DNA of 64,000 bases from Thermovorax subterraneus (GCA_021608145.1 JAKIHM010000006.1:22925-86924); one strand, 5' to 3'. Shown: positions 35,135 through 44,457, numbered from the stretch's first letter. Numbers and translations are program-made. The notes: generated by a model from the letters alone, not told the origin.

Positions 35135-35359
35135 AATTATTTGTTGCGCAAACAAGCCGTGAAGGGGAAAATTAAAGGGAATTCCTTTTAGAGAGCCGGT
35201 GGTCGGTGCAAACCGGCAGGAACCCTTTATTTCCGCCCCAGAGCTGCCGGCGATGAGCCAGGCCGGGCGATGCCCGTTACCAAAATGAGCCTTTAGATTT
35301 AAATTTGCTACTTAGGGTGGCACCGCGGATAAAACCGCCCCTTTACGGGGCGGTTTTTT
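35135..35359 (+). promoter_or_regulatory. T-box riboswitch, serine specifier (UCC)
   Basis: The conserved T-box AGGGTGGCACCGCGG is at 35314-35328. Stem I can be drawn with lower pairing GGGG/CCCC and upper pairing AAAGGG/CCCTTT; the 3' side of the internal loop between them reads ATTTCCG, placing codon UCC (Ser, 35232-35234) followed by the usual purine at the specifier position. Uncharged tRNA-Ser would stabilise the antiterminator and turn on the downstream aminotransferase and serA. The match of specifier to serine genes supports the call. Confidence 0.88.
35333..35359 (+). terminator. T-box terminator hairpin
   Basis: AACCGCCCC/GGGGCGGTT stem followed by a T run. Its 5' arm is adjacent to the T-box sequence that pairs in the competing antiterminator. 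Confidence 0.9.
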
Positions 35360-35393
35360 GTATATAAAAAAATTCAAAAGGAGGCGGTTTCAA

Positions 35394-36542
35394 ATGAAAA
35401 AGCATCATTTAAGGATTCCAGGTCCAACCGAGGTCCCTGAACAGGTTCTAAGGGCTATGCAGGCCCCCATGGTCAACCATAGGGGCGAGGAGTTTACCTC
35501 GTTGTTCAAAAAAGTCTCGGAAGAGATAAAAGAGGTTTTTCAAACAAAAAATGACGTGTTGATATTCCCTTCTGCAGGGACGGGAGCAATGGAGGCGGCT
35601 ATTGCAAACCTCTTTTCTCCCGGAGATCTAATAGTTTCTTTTAGCTGCGGGGTCTTCGGCGACAGATTCGCAGACATAGCGGAAGCTTTTGGGGCAAGAG
35701 TAGAAAGAATCAAGGTCGAATGGGGAAGGCCAGTGACCTATGAAATAGTGAGGGAAAGGATTTCAAAAGATGCCAAAAAAGAAATAAAAGGGGTGCTATT
35801 TACCCATAACGAAACATCTACAGGCGTCCTCAACGACATAAAAAGCCTAAGAGAAGCTGTTGGAGACCACCCTGCACTCGTGATAGTTGATGCCATAAGT
35901 TCTCTAGGAGCGGTGGAGCTTAACACCGATGAATGGCAAATAGATGTGGTAGTCGCAGGTTCGCAGAAAGCTTTGATGATTCCACCCGGCCTCGGGCTTG
36001 TTTCAGTGAGTGAAAGAGCGTGGAAAGCTGTAGAGGATTCCAAGATGCCCAAATATTACTGGAACTTCAAAAATGCAAAAAAGAGCTTGGAAAAAGGCGA
36101 AACGCCATACACCCCCGCGGTATCGCTGGTATATGCCCTTGAGGAGTCCTTAAAACTGATTTTTGATGAGGGGCTTGAAAATATAATAAAGAGGCACAAA
36201 TTACTGGCAAAGGCTTTAAGAGAAGGCCTCAAAAATCTGGGATTCAGGCTTTTTGCAGAAGATTCCTGGGCATCACCGACGGTTACCGCAGTGGATGTAT
36301 CGGACTTTCAAGGAAAAATCAATTTCTCTAAGGCTTTGAAAAATAGATTTAACATCACGGTGGCAGGCGGACAGGAAAAGCTAAAAGGCAAAATCATAAG
36401 AATCGGTCACGTCGGGTACGTGGATGAACTGGATATTATAAATGTGCTCTCCGCCATCGAAATGATATTGGCAGATGAGGAACTTTTTGGAAAGGGTGTA
36501 AAAGCTGCCGAAAAAGTTTTTAATGAAGGAGTGGAGGTATAA
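35394..36542 (+). CDS. Class V aminotransferase, putative phosphoserine/serine-glyoxylate type
   Basis: PLP-dependent aminotransferase of fold type I, class V, 382 residues, of the alanine-glyoxylate/serine-pyruvate branch (RIPGPTEVPEQV near the start; PLP Lys in GSQKAL; IRIGHVGYVDELDI near the end). In the serine operon with serA it probably converts 3-phosphohydroxypyruvate to phosphoserine in place of classical SerC; this is inference from context. The ATG at 35394 has AGGAGG nine bases upstream. The serA ATG follows the stop by four bases. Controlled by the T-box(Ser) leader. Confidence 0.88.
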   Translation: MKKHHLRIPGPTEVPEQVLRAMQAPMVNHRGEEFTSLFKKVSEEIKEVFQTKNDVLIFPSAGTGAMEAAIANLFSPGDLIVSFSCGVFGDRFADIAEAFGARVERIKVEWGRPVTYEIVRERISKDAKKEIKGVLFTHNETSTGVLNDIKSLREAVGDHPALVIVDAISSLGAVELNTDEWQIDVVVAGSQKALMIPPGLGLVSVSERAWKAVEDSKMPKYYWNFKNAKKSLEKGETPYTPAVSLVYALEESLKLIFDEGLENIIKRHKLLAKALREGLKNLGFRLFAEDSWASPTVTAVDVSDFQGKINFSKALKNRFNITVAGGQEKLKGKIIRIGHVGYVDELDIINVLSAIEMILADEELFGKGVKAAEKVFNEGVEV

Positions 36543-36546
36543 CATT

Positions 36547-38118
36547 ATGAGGGTGCTGGTGTCGGATAAAATAGCAAAGGAAGGACTCGACATCCTGAAG
36601 TCCGAATTTGAAGTAGACGTAAGGACTGATTTGACTCCGGATCAACTGAAGGAAATTATCAAAGATTACGATGCCCTAGTCGTGAGGAGCCAGACAAAGG
36701 TAACGAAGGAAATAATCGATTGTAGCAACTTAAAGGTCATAGGAAGAGCAGGTGTCGGCGTCGATAACATAGATGTGGAAGCCGCGACGCTGAAGGGGAT
36801 ACTCGTTGTAAATGCCCCTGAGGGAAATACCATCGCCGCCTGCGAGCATACCTTTGCCCTGATGTTCGCTATGGCTCGCAAAATTCCCCAGGCCGTAATA
36901 AGCCTTAAGTCGGGAAAATGGGAAAGAAACAAATTCACCGGAGTTCAACTTTCTGGTAAGACCCTGGGGATCGTGGGCCTCGGGCGAATAGGAAAAGAAG
37001 TAGCAAAAAGGGCTTTAGCCCTCGGCATGAACGTGGTCGGGTATGACCCATATATTGCTAGAGAAAATGTGGAAAACCTCAATATTATGCTCACAGATCT
37101 AAATGAAGTTTTGCGCACTTCAGACTTCATAACGTTCCACGTTCCTCTCACCAAAACTACCCGCCAGATGATCGGGGAAGAACAATTCAAGATTATGAAA
37201 GACGGGGTGTATATAATAAACTGTGCAAGGGGTGGAATCATAGATGAAAAGGCCCTTTATGACGCCCTCGTTTCAGGAAAGGTTGCAGGCTGCGCCCTGG
37301 ATGTCTTCGAAAAGGAACCTCCTGAAGACAGCCCGCTTCTAAAACTCGAAAACGTAATCGCAACTCCTCATCTGGGTGCTTCCACCGCGGAAGCTCAAAT
37401 AGTGGTCGCAGAAGAAGTGGCTAAAGATGTCATAAGGGCTCTGAAGGGCGAAATAGTAAAAAATCCTGTAAACATGGTCACCGTAAGGCCTGAAGAATAC
37501 AGCTTAATTTTGCCCTATATAAAGCTTGCAGAAAAAATTGGGTGTCTATACACCCAACTTAAAAACGGCAGGATACAGGAAGTGGAGATGATTTACGGGG
37601 GCAGACTCGCAAATATGGACGTCAAATTGGTCACAACAGCCGGTATAAAAGGGCTTTTGTCCAACATTTTGCAGATACCAGCCAACCTTATAAACGCGCC
37701 AATAATAGCAAGAGACAGAGGAATAAAGATAACTGAAAAGAAAATAAAAGAAGATGAGGACGCACCCGGCACAGTAACCATGAGGGTTACGACAGATAAA
37801 GAGGTAGGGACTATTTCCGGATGCGTTTTGGAAAAGGATAGCCCCAGAATAACAGGGATAGACGATTATAAAATAGACCTAATTCCCGAAGGGTACGTCC
37901 TCATCACAAACCACAAGGACAAACCGGGAATAGTTGGAAAAGTTGGTACCATCCTCGGAAAGAACGATATAAATATAGCAGCAATGCAGCTAGGGAGGAA
38001 ATCATACCGTGGCGACGCTTTAATGGCCCTCAGCGTGGACGAAGAAATCCCGGAAAGCGTATTGAAGGAGATCAAGGCCATCGAGGATCTCAAAGATGCA
38101 GTATTCGTGAAATTATGA
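36547..38118 (+). CDS. serA: D-3-phosphoglycerate dehydrogenase SerA
   Basis: First enzyme of serine synthesis, oxidising 3-phosphoglycerate; 523 residues, the long form. NAD motif GLGRIGKEVAKRA, NCARGGIIDE, catalytic His in TPHLGAST, an intervening ASB domain (about residues 310-440) and a C-terminal ACT domain (NHKDKPGIVGKVGTIL) for serine feedback. The ATG at 36547 has GGAGG nine bases upstream; the longer frame from 36523 overlaps the aminotransferase end. Confidence 0.96.
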   Translation: MRVLVSDKIAKEGLDILKSEFEVDVRTDLTPDQLKEIIKDYDALVVRSQTKVTKEIIDCSNLKVIGRAGVGVDNIDVEAATLKGILVVNAPEGNTIAACEHTFALMFAMARKIPQAVISLKSGKWERNKFTGVQLSGKTLGIVGLGRIGKEVAKRALALGMNVVGYDPYIARENVENLNIMLTDLNEVLRTSDFITFHVPLTKTTRQMIGEEQFKIMKDGVYIINCARGGIIDEKALYDALVSGKVAGCALDVFEKEPPEDSPLLKLENVIATPHLGASTAEAQIVVAEEVAKDVIRALKGEIVKNPVNMVTVRPEEYSLILPYIKLAEKIGCLYTQLKNGRIQEVEMIYGGRLANMDVKLVTTAGIKGLLSNILQIPANLINAPIIARDRGIKITEKKIKEDEDAPGTVTMRVTTDKEVGTISGCVLEKDSPRITGIDDYKIDLIPEGYVLITNHKDKPGIVGKVGTILGKNDINIAAMQLGRKSYRGDALMALSVDEEIPESVLKEIKAIEDLKDAVFVKL

Positions 38119-38125
38119 CAAATTT

Positions 38126-38425
38126 TCAGTATCCCCGCTCCGGGTCGACGATATTTATCAATGGCTCACCATGCAGGTACCTTCGCAGGTTTTCGTTCAC
38201 CACCTTCATGGCCCTTTCCATGTAACGGTCGGAACTGCCTGCTATGTGCGGGGTTAATATAACATTTGGCATTTTCCGCAGGGGACTTTCCGGAGGCAGG
38301 GGCTCCTTTTCAAATACATCTAGGGCTGCCCCTGCTATCCAGCCTTCTTTCAGCGCCTTTATGAGGGCCTTTTCGTCAACTACGGCGCCTCGGGCTATGT
38401 TTATGACCTCAAAACACCCCTGGTT
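38126..38425 (-). pseudogene. C-terminal remnant of a D-2-hydroxyacid dehydrogenase
   Basis: About 95 codons remain, ending in TGA at 38126-38128. Readable family landmarks are INIARGAVVDEKAL, GAALDVFEKEPL, the catalytic His segment ILTPHIAGSS and a C-terminal YLHGEPLINIVD. The N-terminal two thirds are missing; the remnant begins abruptly at the stop codon of yfcE, with a frame change near KPGVF. It resembles SerA/hydroxypyruvate reductase, and lies convergent to the intact serA but is not a copy of it. A deletion joining it to yfcE is the simple explanation. Confidence 0.8.
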
Positions 38426-38899
38426 TCAAAGCTCATTTATCGAGCTTTTTATTTCCCCTTCACTTATTTCGAGAATGCCGAAAGTAGGCCTTTCCCCGCG
38501 TCGGGGAAGGGCTAGGCTACCCGGATTGATTATAAGGACGCCTTTAGCCTTGATGATTTCCGGACAGTGAGTGTGGCCGAAAACTACTACATCGGCAGAA
38601 AGTTCCTTTGCCCTATTCAAGAGCTTATCATACCCGTACTTCACTCGGTAAGCGTGGCCGTGGGTTATGAGTATCTTTTTACCTTCTAACTTTACAAGGC
38701 GCTCGCCCGGGTAGTCCGAAAAGGTATCGCAATTCCCCGAAACTCCGTAAACTCTGTATCTATATGCTTCTCTTATGTAATCTGCATCAGATGATATATC
38801 CCCTGCATGAAACACCAGATCTACAGGACCTGCAATTTCTAAAGCGGTATCTATAGACTGCAAAAAGCCATGGGTATCGCTAAAGACCGCTATTCTCAA
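38426..38899 (-). CDS. YfcE/MJ0936-family metallophosphoesterase
   Basis: A 157-residue calcineurin-like phosphodiesterase with the full metal-site set: SDTHG, HAGDI, GNCD, ITHGH and FGHTH. Activity on model phosphodiesters is known for the family; the cell substrate is unknown. It follows rdgB by 16 bases, in the order rph-rdgB-yfcE common in Firmicutes. Its stop codon coincides with the edge of the dehydrogenase remnant, so its last few residues (SSINEL) may have been changed by that deletion. Confidence 0.92.
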   Translation of the reverse strand: MRIAVFSDTHGFLQSIDTALEIAGPVDLVFHAGDISSDADYIREAYRYRVYGVSGNCDTFSDYPGERLVKLEGKKILITHGHAYRVKYGYDKLLNRAKELSADVVVFGHTHCPEIIKAKGVLIINPGSLALPRRGERPTFGILEISEGEIKSSINEL

Positions 38900-38915
38900 T
38901 CCTTAACCCTCCGCT

Positions 38916-39518
38916 TCAAATAACACCTTTTGCAAATTGGAATATGTGTATTTTCATTTTTTCCATAGCCCTGGCCCGGTGGCTCACGGCATTTTTCTCC
39001 TCTAGCGTGGCCTCAGCTAAGGTTTTCCCAAGCTCCGGTACAAAAAAAACAGGATCATATCCGAATCCCATGGTACCTCTTGGCTCAAAGGTGATAAACC
39101 CTTCTAAATAACCGTGTTCGATAAAAATCCGCCCATCGGGCAGTACAAAGCACAAGCAGCAGACGAATCGCGCTTTCCTTTTTTCAGCCGGAACGCCTTT
39201 GAGTTCATTCAGTAGTTTTTCGATATTTTCACGGTCGCTGGCAAATGGCCCTGCAAACCTCGCGGTGTGCACACCTGGCCTCCCTTCTAAGGCCCCGACT
39301 TCCAGCCCTGAATCGTCGCTGAGAGCTGCGGTTCCAGTCAGCTGCACAACCTTCTTTGCTTTAATTAGGGCGTTTTCGTCAAAGGTCTTTCCGTTTTCTT
39401 CCACTTCTATATCCGGAAAATCGCACAGCGAAAGGATGTTAACAGGAATATCGGAAAGCATTTCTTTAAATTCCTTCAACTTCCCTCGGTTCTTTGTAGC
39501 AATAACAATATTTCGCAT
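38916..39518 (-). CDS. rdgB: XTP/dITP diphosphatase RdgB (HAM1 family)
   Basis: House-cleaning pyrophosphatase removing ITP, dITP and XTP; 200 residues. Substrate-binding motif ATKNRGKLKEF at the N-terminus, ALSDDSGLEV, GFGYDPVF and SHRARA near the end are all typical. Its ATG overlaps the RNase PH stop (TAATG), indicating coupling. Confidence 0.95.
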   Translation of the reverse strand: MRNIVIATKNRGKLKEFKEMLSDIPVNILSLCDFPDIEVEENGKTFDENALIKAKKVVQLTGTAALSDDSGLEVGALEGRPGVHTARFAGPFASDRENIEKLLNELKGVPAEKRKARFVCCLCFVLPDGRIFIEHGYLEGFITFEPRGTMGFGYDPVFFVPELGKTLAEATLEEKNAVSHRARAMEKMKIHIFQFAKGVI

Positions 39519-40252
39519 TATTTTTCTACCTCACCCAGAATATCCTTTAAAGCATCTTTTTGGACGGCAATTAATTCGAATACGCCTTTTTGCGCCAAGT
39601 CAATAAGTTCGTCGAGGTCCTGGCGGGTAAAGGGAAAGGCCTCGCCCGTCCCTTGAATTTCCACTATCTGCCCCTTGTCTGTCATCACGACATTCATATC
39701 CACCTGGGCTCTGCTGTCTTCATCGAAATTCAAGTCCAGCAACTTTTGCCCTTCTACTATCCCAACGCTCACTGCCGCAACAAAACTGTTGACAGGAATT
39801 ACCTCTAAAATCCCTTTATCTTTCATAAACTTAAAAGCATCTACTAGGGCTACAAAAGCCCCCGTTATAGCCGCTGTGCGCGTCCCTCCGTCGGCCTGTA
39901 TCACGTCGCAGTCCAACCAAACCGTCCTTTCTCCCATGGCCGCAAGGTCCACGACCGACCTTAAGGCCCTTCCTATCAATCTTTGGATTTCCATGGTCCT
40001 GCCGCTCGGGCGCAACGTTTCCCTTACATTGCGCATTTCCGTAGCCCTAGGCAGCATCGAATATTCAGCAGTAATCCACCCTTGCCCTTTACCTCTCAGA
40101 AAAGGAGGGACTTTTTCATCGATAGTGGCTGTACATATTACTTTGGTGTCTCCCGCTTCAATTAGGACTGAGCCCTCGGCATACTTGTTGAAATGTCTTG
40201 TTATCTTAACACGTCTTATCTCGTTGTATTCTCTACCATCAACCCTTGCCAA
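39518..40252 (-). CDS. rph: Ribonuclease PH
   Basis: Phosphorolytic 3'-5' exoribonuclease trimming tRNA 3' ends; about 244 residues. Family features: DGR near the N-terminus, [31 protein letters not shown] and EIQGTGE. Start choice: a TTG at 40252 lies nine bases after AGAGG; an ATG at 40261 abuts that site and is less likely, though only three residues differ. The spacing to gerM upstream is short, suggesting one operon gerM-rph-rdgB-yfcE. Confidence 0.93.
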   Translation of the reverse strand: MARVDGREYNEIRRVKITRHFNKYAEGSVLIEAGDTKVICTATIDEKVPPFLRGKGQGWITAEYSMLPRATEMRNVRETLRPSGRTMEIQRLIGRALRSVVDLAAMGERTVWLDCDVIQADGGTRTAAITGAFVALVDAFKFMKDKGILEVIPVNSFVAAVSVGIVEGQKLLDLNFDEDSRAQVDMNVVMTDKGQIVEIQGTGEAFPFTRQDLDELIDLAQKGVFELIAVQKDALKDILGEVEK

Positions 40253-40271
40253 AAAAACCATCCTCTCCGAT

Positions 40272-41267
40272 TTAAATATTGACGGGGTTAATGTAAGCAG
40301 GCTTTAATATTGGAACATCCAGCATTGTGCCCTCAGGTAAGACCCCGCTTTCACCCTCCACCTGCAGGGTAACTTTCTCCACCCCCGGAAACTCGGAAAG
40401 AGTCAAAACTATCGTATTTACCAAAGCCTGTTCTATTTCGACACCCCCGCCGTAACCTTCTATTTCCTTGGAAAAATTTGCTATCACTTCATTGCCGTTT
40501 TGACTTACATTCAGCACTTTTGTATCAGGCGGTATAACAGCGCTTAAGCCCATTCCTTCCTTCGGACCCTTGATCAATTCTTCCAAAGCAGTCTTCATTA
40601 TATTGTCGCTTTTTTCAACCATTCGGGTAACCGGGACAAAATATGAAAATGCCCCGCTCCTGCTTGATGCTATGAAATACAATGTCACGGGGATCTTATT
40701 TTTTGCAGTTGTCCTCTCTTCAAGGTTTATCATTTCGCGCTTTAATTCATCGCTTAAAACAGTTCCGTTAGGACACCTTTTCAAAGGTTTGCCTTCCACC
40801 ATCAGATGTACCTTTTGAATGGAGGGAAATTCGGTTAGGGTATAAACCACGGCTTTTACGGCAATTTCCTCCTGCGACCTGTCTTTCAGATTCAAAAACT
40901 CCCTGCTGAAATCTACCTTTGCAAGCCCATCCCTTATAGTCATACCTAAAACCCTAGTTCCTGGAGGCAAAGGAGGTTTTAGACCCTTATCTTCCAGCTC
41001 CCTTTCCTTTTCTGGTGTATATACTAAATTTTCCAAAGCGGCCTTGCCTATTCCTTCCACCCACGGTATGTCTTTTGCCACCGGAACCAGGAGATTTTGT
41101 TCATTTACAAAATAAAATACGGTCTTTCGCATATTAGCTTGTGTTTCTCTTGCGGAATCAGATGCCTCAGATAAAGGTTTGCCTTTCTCGCCCAAAAATC
41201 CACAAGCCGATAAAAAAACAAGAACAAAAAGGGCCCCTATACATAATGCCATGATTCTCTTAAGCAT
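40272..41267 (-). CDS. GerMN-domain lipoprotein (GerM-like)
   Basis: A 331-residue lipoprotein: signal peptide with lipobox LSAC (Cys22), then two GerMN (sporulation/spore germination) domains, about residues 50-170 and 195-320, each with a PPGT(R/K)VL motif and an LTEFP or LSEFPG helix. B. subtilis GerM is a spore-envelope protein of the same architecture; the immediate rph neighbour is also shared with Bacillus. Ribosome site AAAAAGGGGG seven bases before the ATG, but the site and ATG lie in a long inverted repeat that could hide them in the mRNA. Confidence 0.9.
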   Translation of the reverse strand: MLKRIMALCIGALFVLVFLSACGFLGEKGKPLSEASDSARETQANMRKTVFYFVNEQNLLVPVAKDIPWVEGIGKAALENLVYTPEKERELEDKGLKPPLPPGTRVLGMTIRDGLAKVDFSREFLNLKDRSQEEIAVKAVVYTLTEFPSIQKVHLMVEGKPLKRCPNGTVLSDELKREMINLEERTTAKNKIPVTLYFIASSRSGAFSYFVPVTRMVEKSDNIMKTALEELIKGPKEGMGLSAVIPPDTKVLNVSQNGNEVIANFSKEIEGYGGGVEIEQALVNTIVLTLSEFPGVEKVTLQVEGESGVLPEGTMLDVPILKPAYINPVNI

Positions 41268-41325
41268 AAAACAACCCCCTTTTTAGAATCTCATTAATAA
41301 ATATTTTAAAAAAGGGGCGTTTTAT
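41264..41325. repeat. Long inverted repeat spanning the gerM-like start site
   Basis: Arm GCATAAAAC..CCCCTTTTTA (41264-41286) pairs with TAAAAAAGGGG.GTTTTATGC (about 41305-41325) around a 20-base loop. In the mRNA this stem encloses both the ribosome site and the ATG of the GerM-like gene. There is no T run after the stem on either strand. Confidence 0.8.
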
Positions 41326-41336
41326 GCCTTCAGGGG

Positions 41337-41846
41337 TTACTTGGCTTGTTTAAAGTATCCCCCTTTGACCGATTTAGTATCCATTACGGTGATAAATGCT
41401 GACTCGTCTTCGCTTTCTATATAACTTATCAAATCCGGCACGTTTTTTCTCGCCAGGGAAATTACGAGCACGTGGCGAGTGCCCTCTTTGCCAGAACCGT
41501 TGAGCACCGTCACTCCATATCCAAGATTTCTTACTCTTCCCGAAAGTTCCGGATTTCTTGTTATCACCTGCACCGTAGTAAGCCCCAACGCCAATTTTTC
41601 CTCGAGAAAGCTTCCTACGTAGTTCCCCGTAGCGAATCCAAACGCGTATACGATTAAATTTAGCGGATTATCCAATTTGTTTACCACCTGGTTCAAGGCC
41701 GTTATATATATTATAACTTCAAAAAAGCCTATGGCAGCAGCCTGTAGTCGGTTACCTCTGACGACCATTAAAGTTCGTATCGTAGCCAAAGAGACATCGC
41801 AAACTCGAGCAATAAAAATGAAAAAGTAACCGAAAATTACGTCCAA
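41337..41846 (-). CDS. DUF2179/UPF0316 family membrane protein
   Basis: A 169-residue protein with three membrane segments in the first 85 residues (UPF0316 core: RVCDVSLATIRTLMVVRG, FFEVIIYI) and a C-terminal soluble DUF2179 domain (VQVITRNP to VMDTKSVKGGYF). Relatives in Firmicutes are uncharacterised; DUF2179 is thought to bind small ligands such as nucleotides. A 68-base gap separates it from the GerM-like gene. Function not known. Confidence 0.88.
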   Translation of the reverse strand: MDVIFGYFFIFIARVCDVSLATIRTLMVVRGNRLQAAAIGFFEVIIYITALNQVVNKLDNPLNLIVYAFGFATGNYVGSFLEEKLALGLTTVQVITRNPELSGRVRNLGYGVTVLNGSGKEGTRHVLVISLARKNVPDLISYIESEDESAFITVMDTKSVKGGYFKQAK

Positions 41847-41911
41847 GCCAAAACCTCCCAGACAGGATTCAAGTGTATCATATCAAACCCGGATTTCTAT
41901 GTCAATAAGGC

Positions 41912-43534
41912 TCAGTTAGCGGAAAAATACCTCAATATTCCCTTATATATCCCTTCTGCAGCTTTTTGCTTGAATTCGTCGGTCTTGAGCAGCTCAAGGT
42001 CGCGGGCGTTGCTCATAAAGGCTACCTCCACCAAGGCCGACGGCATTTTTGTCTCCCGCGTAACCACCAAATTTGGCCTTTCCGACAAGCCTAAATCGGG
42101 GAGTCCTAGAGTTTCGACAACCGCCTTATGGAGTATTTGAGCAAACGCTTTTTTTTCAGGAGACGGATAATATAAGGTCATGGTTCCTGAAGTCGAGGTA
42201 TTGGTGCTGGAATTGTTGTGTATGCTCACGAAAAGGTGGGCTCCTATCTGATTAGCTATGTCAGCCCTGGTGTAGAGGCTTACGTAGATATCGCTCTCCC
42301 TCGTCATCAAAACCGTCGCTCCGCTTTCTTCGAGGAGTTTCCTTAGTCTCATAGCTATATTAAGGTTCAGATCCTTTTCATAAACACCAGCGTATACGGC
42401 TCCCGGATCGCTGCCTCCGTGCCCCGGGTCTATTACTATTATTTTATTCTTCAATAAGCTTCCTTCCTCACCTCGGGATGGGATTTCACGGTAGGAAAAC
42501 ACTATCGTAATTTCGCCACCGTTTTGAAATACCCTGTATTTCACATCGCCTTTTAGGTCGAAAACCACCCTCGCCACGTAAGGGTCTACGGCAAACTGGC
42601 TCGCACGCACATTCTTAATATATTCGTTATCGGAAACAACTGGCGCCGGCGCGGAAAGCCTGGCATTGGAGATATCCACTACCAGCCTGTAGTCTCCTTT
42701 TTCCGGAGAGCCCAAAGTAAAGTAATTGTATGTGGCAGGAATAACCGTCTTTAAACGGGCTACCAAAGCCCCATCTTCTTCTAATTCTATCGAAGACAAT
42801 ACATTAGTAATAGCTACGGCTATCGAATTTTGGTCAGGCTTAATTATGTAGAATGATGCACCCTTTTCCATTTCCAGTACAAATCGAGTAAGTCCCGAGC
42901 CGTCGTTGAGCTCGCTTACTACCACCCTTTTCAACACGCTATCTTCGACGTCAATCACGTTTTTCGATGCTTTGAGCTGGGCCTTTATATCCACCGCAAC
43001 CCTTTCACCATCATAACCAGCAACCTGATATTCAAAAGTAGCATTTCCCTTTATCAGGACAGCGGGTATATTATTCACCGTTGTGTATGAAAAATCTACT
43101 ATCTGGGGAATCTGTCTTATCACGTCCACCCTTCGCTGTTTATCGTTCCACAAAACTTCCGCCTTCAGGGCTTCGCTTACGAATCTGAGCGGGACCATAG
43201 TCCTGCTATCTATTATCATAGCCGGAACGTCCAACACTACAGTCTGTTGATCCAAAAGAGCTTTCGTATCGTTTATTTTAAGAATTACCTGCCTTCCATC
43301 TAAATATACTTTCACCGTTTTATCTTTATCGTTCCACAAGACCGTCGCTCCGAGATACTCGGATATGACTCTTATGGGCACCAGCGTTCTATCTTTGTAA
43401 ATGACCGGAGGTACATCGGAAATCACTTTTTGGTTGTTGATGTAAATTTCTATAGTCGATGCAGGTTGTGCAACACATATTGCACTTTCAAGAATAAGCA
43501 CCAATAAAACTGCGAAGGTTACTTTTTTAATCAT
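41912..43534 (-). CDS. N-acetylmuramoyl-L-alanine amidase with copper-amine-oxidase-like N-terminal and AMIN domains
   Basis: A 540-residue exported wall hydrolase. It carries a signal peptide (about 1-22); a Cu_amine_oxid_N1-type domain (residues 28-145, two copies of the LVPIR.ISE / MVPLRFVSEAL, VLWND pattern); a central beta-rich AMIN-like region; and a C-terminal Amidase_3 domain (about 355-540) with zinc ligands in DPGHGGSDPGA, E in YEKDLNL, H in FVSIHNNS and the catalytic E in ALVEVAFMSN. The start at 43534 has GGAGGG ten bases upstream. It follows rex and its terminator. Confidence 0.92.
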   Translation of the reverse strand: MIKKVTFAVLLVLILESAICVAQPASTIEIYINNQKVISDVPPVIYKDRTLVPIRVISEYLGATVLWNDKDKTVKVYLDGRQVILKINDTKALLDQQTVVLDVPAMIIDSRTMVPLRFVSEALKAEVLWNDKQRRVDVIRQIPQIVDFSYTTVNNIPAVLIKGNATFEYQVAGYDGERVAVDIKAQLKASKNVIDVEDSVLKRVVVSELNDGSGLTRFVLEMEKGASFYIIKPDQNSIAVAITNVLSSIELEEDGALVARLKTVIPATYNYFTLGSPEKGDYRLVVDISNARLSAPAPVVSDNEYIKNVRASQFAVDPYVARVVFDLKGDVKYRVFQNGGEITIVFSYREIPSRGEEGSLLKNKIIVIDPGHGGSDPGAVYAGVYEKDLNLNIAMRLRKLLEESGATVLMTRESDIYVSLYTRADIANQIGAHLFVSIHNNSSTNTSTSGTMTLYYPSPEKKAFAQILHKAVVETLGLPDLGLSERPNLVVTRETKMPSALVEVAFMSNARDLELLKTDEFKQKAAEGIYKGILRYFSAN

Positions 43535-43647
43535 GCCAAAAATTCCCTCCATGTAGTGTAACATATTTGAGCAACTTTTTCCTGATATAACATTCTTCGA
43601 CTTTTTCGCTTTGAATCCTCCCGAAAAACTAAACCGTAACAGAAATG

Positions 43648-43682
43648 TAAAAATCCCTGCCTTCATTTGGCAGGGATTTTTA
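43648..43682 (-). terminator. Terminator overlapping the 3' end of rex
   Basis: AAAAATCCCTGCC/GGCAGGGATTTTT stem with a seven-base loop that contains the rex TGA stop. The last codons of rex form the 5' arm. T run on the minus strand. Confidence 0.88.
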
Positions 43683-44364
43683 CAAAACCAGACTTTTTTT
43701 CATTTTTTCTGGCAAGGCGGTCCATCAATTTGCTTTCATTCATTCTGTAACTTAAAGTCAAGAGGCTATCTAGCAAGTGCACGTTTTCAACTATTATGTT
43801 TGGGCCCGCATCGACTTCAACGGGCGCGAAGTTCCATATTCCTTTCACCAAAGTTTTACTCAGGATGTCCGCAACTTCCTGGGCCCTTTCGCGAGGCACT
43901 GCAATTACCGCTATATCAACCTCGTTTTCGTTTACGTAGTACATGAGATCCTTCATGTCGTATACCGGAACATCGCGCACCTTTGAACCCACAAGATTTG
44001 GGTCCACATCGAACATGGCCATTATTTTAAACCCATGCCTCTCAAAATCGCGGTAACCTGCCAGTGCCTGTCCTAACTTTCCGGCTCCAACTATTACCAT
44101 CCTGTGTTCCGTATTAAGCCCCAGTATTTTGGCAATCTCGTTGTAAAGCTGTTCCACGTTGTACCCATATCCTTGCTGTCCAAATTCCCCAAAATTATTT
44201 AAATCCTGCCTCACCTGCGAAGCGGTAAAACCCAAAATCCGACCCAATTCCTGCGAAGAAATCCTTTCCACGTTTTTTTGCAAAAGCTCTCCCAGGCATT
44301 TGTGATATTTGGGGAGCCTTCTTATTACAGCCAGGGAGACCCTTTTGACTTCGTCGGAACCCAT
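43663..44364 (-). CDS. rex: Redox-sensing transcriptional repressor Rex
   Basis: NADH/NAD+-responsive repressor of fermentation and anaerobic respiration genes; 233 residues. N-terminal winged helix (RRLPKYHKCLGELLQ, TASQVRQDLNNFG) and Rossmann domain (VGAGKLGQALAGY, DVDPNLVG) with a domain-swap helix near the end. The ATG at 44364 has GGGAGG five bases upstream; the ATG ten codons earlier abuts its site. The stop codon lies in a terminator loop. Confidence 0.95.
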   Translation of the reverse strand: MGSDEVKRVSLAVIRRLPKYHKCLGELLQKNVERISSQELGRILGFTASQVRQDLNNFGEFGQQGYGYNVEQLYNEIAKILGLNTEHRMVIVGAGKLGQALAGYRDFERHGFKIMAMFDVDPNLVGSKVRDVPVYDMKDLMYYVNENEVDIAVIAVPRERAQEVADILSKTLVKGIWNFAPVEVDAGPNIIVENVHLLDSLLTLSYRMNESKLMDRLARKNEKKSGFVKIPAK

Positions 44365-44457
44365 AATATCCTCCCGATTTATCTTTAGTGACATCCTCCG
44401 GTTCGCTTAGATTTTAGCATAACCGAAGAAAAATATCAAGCCGCCATTCATCCCCGA

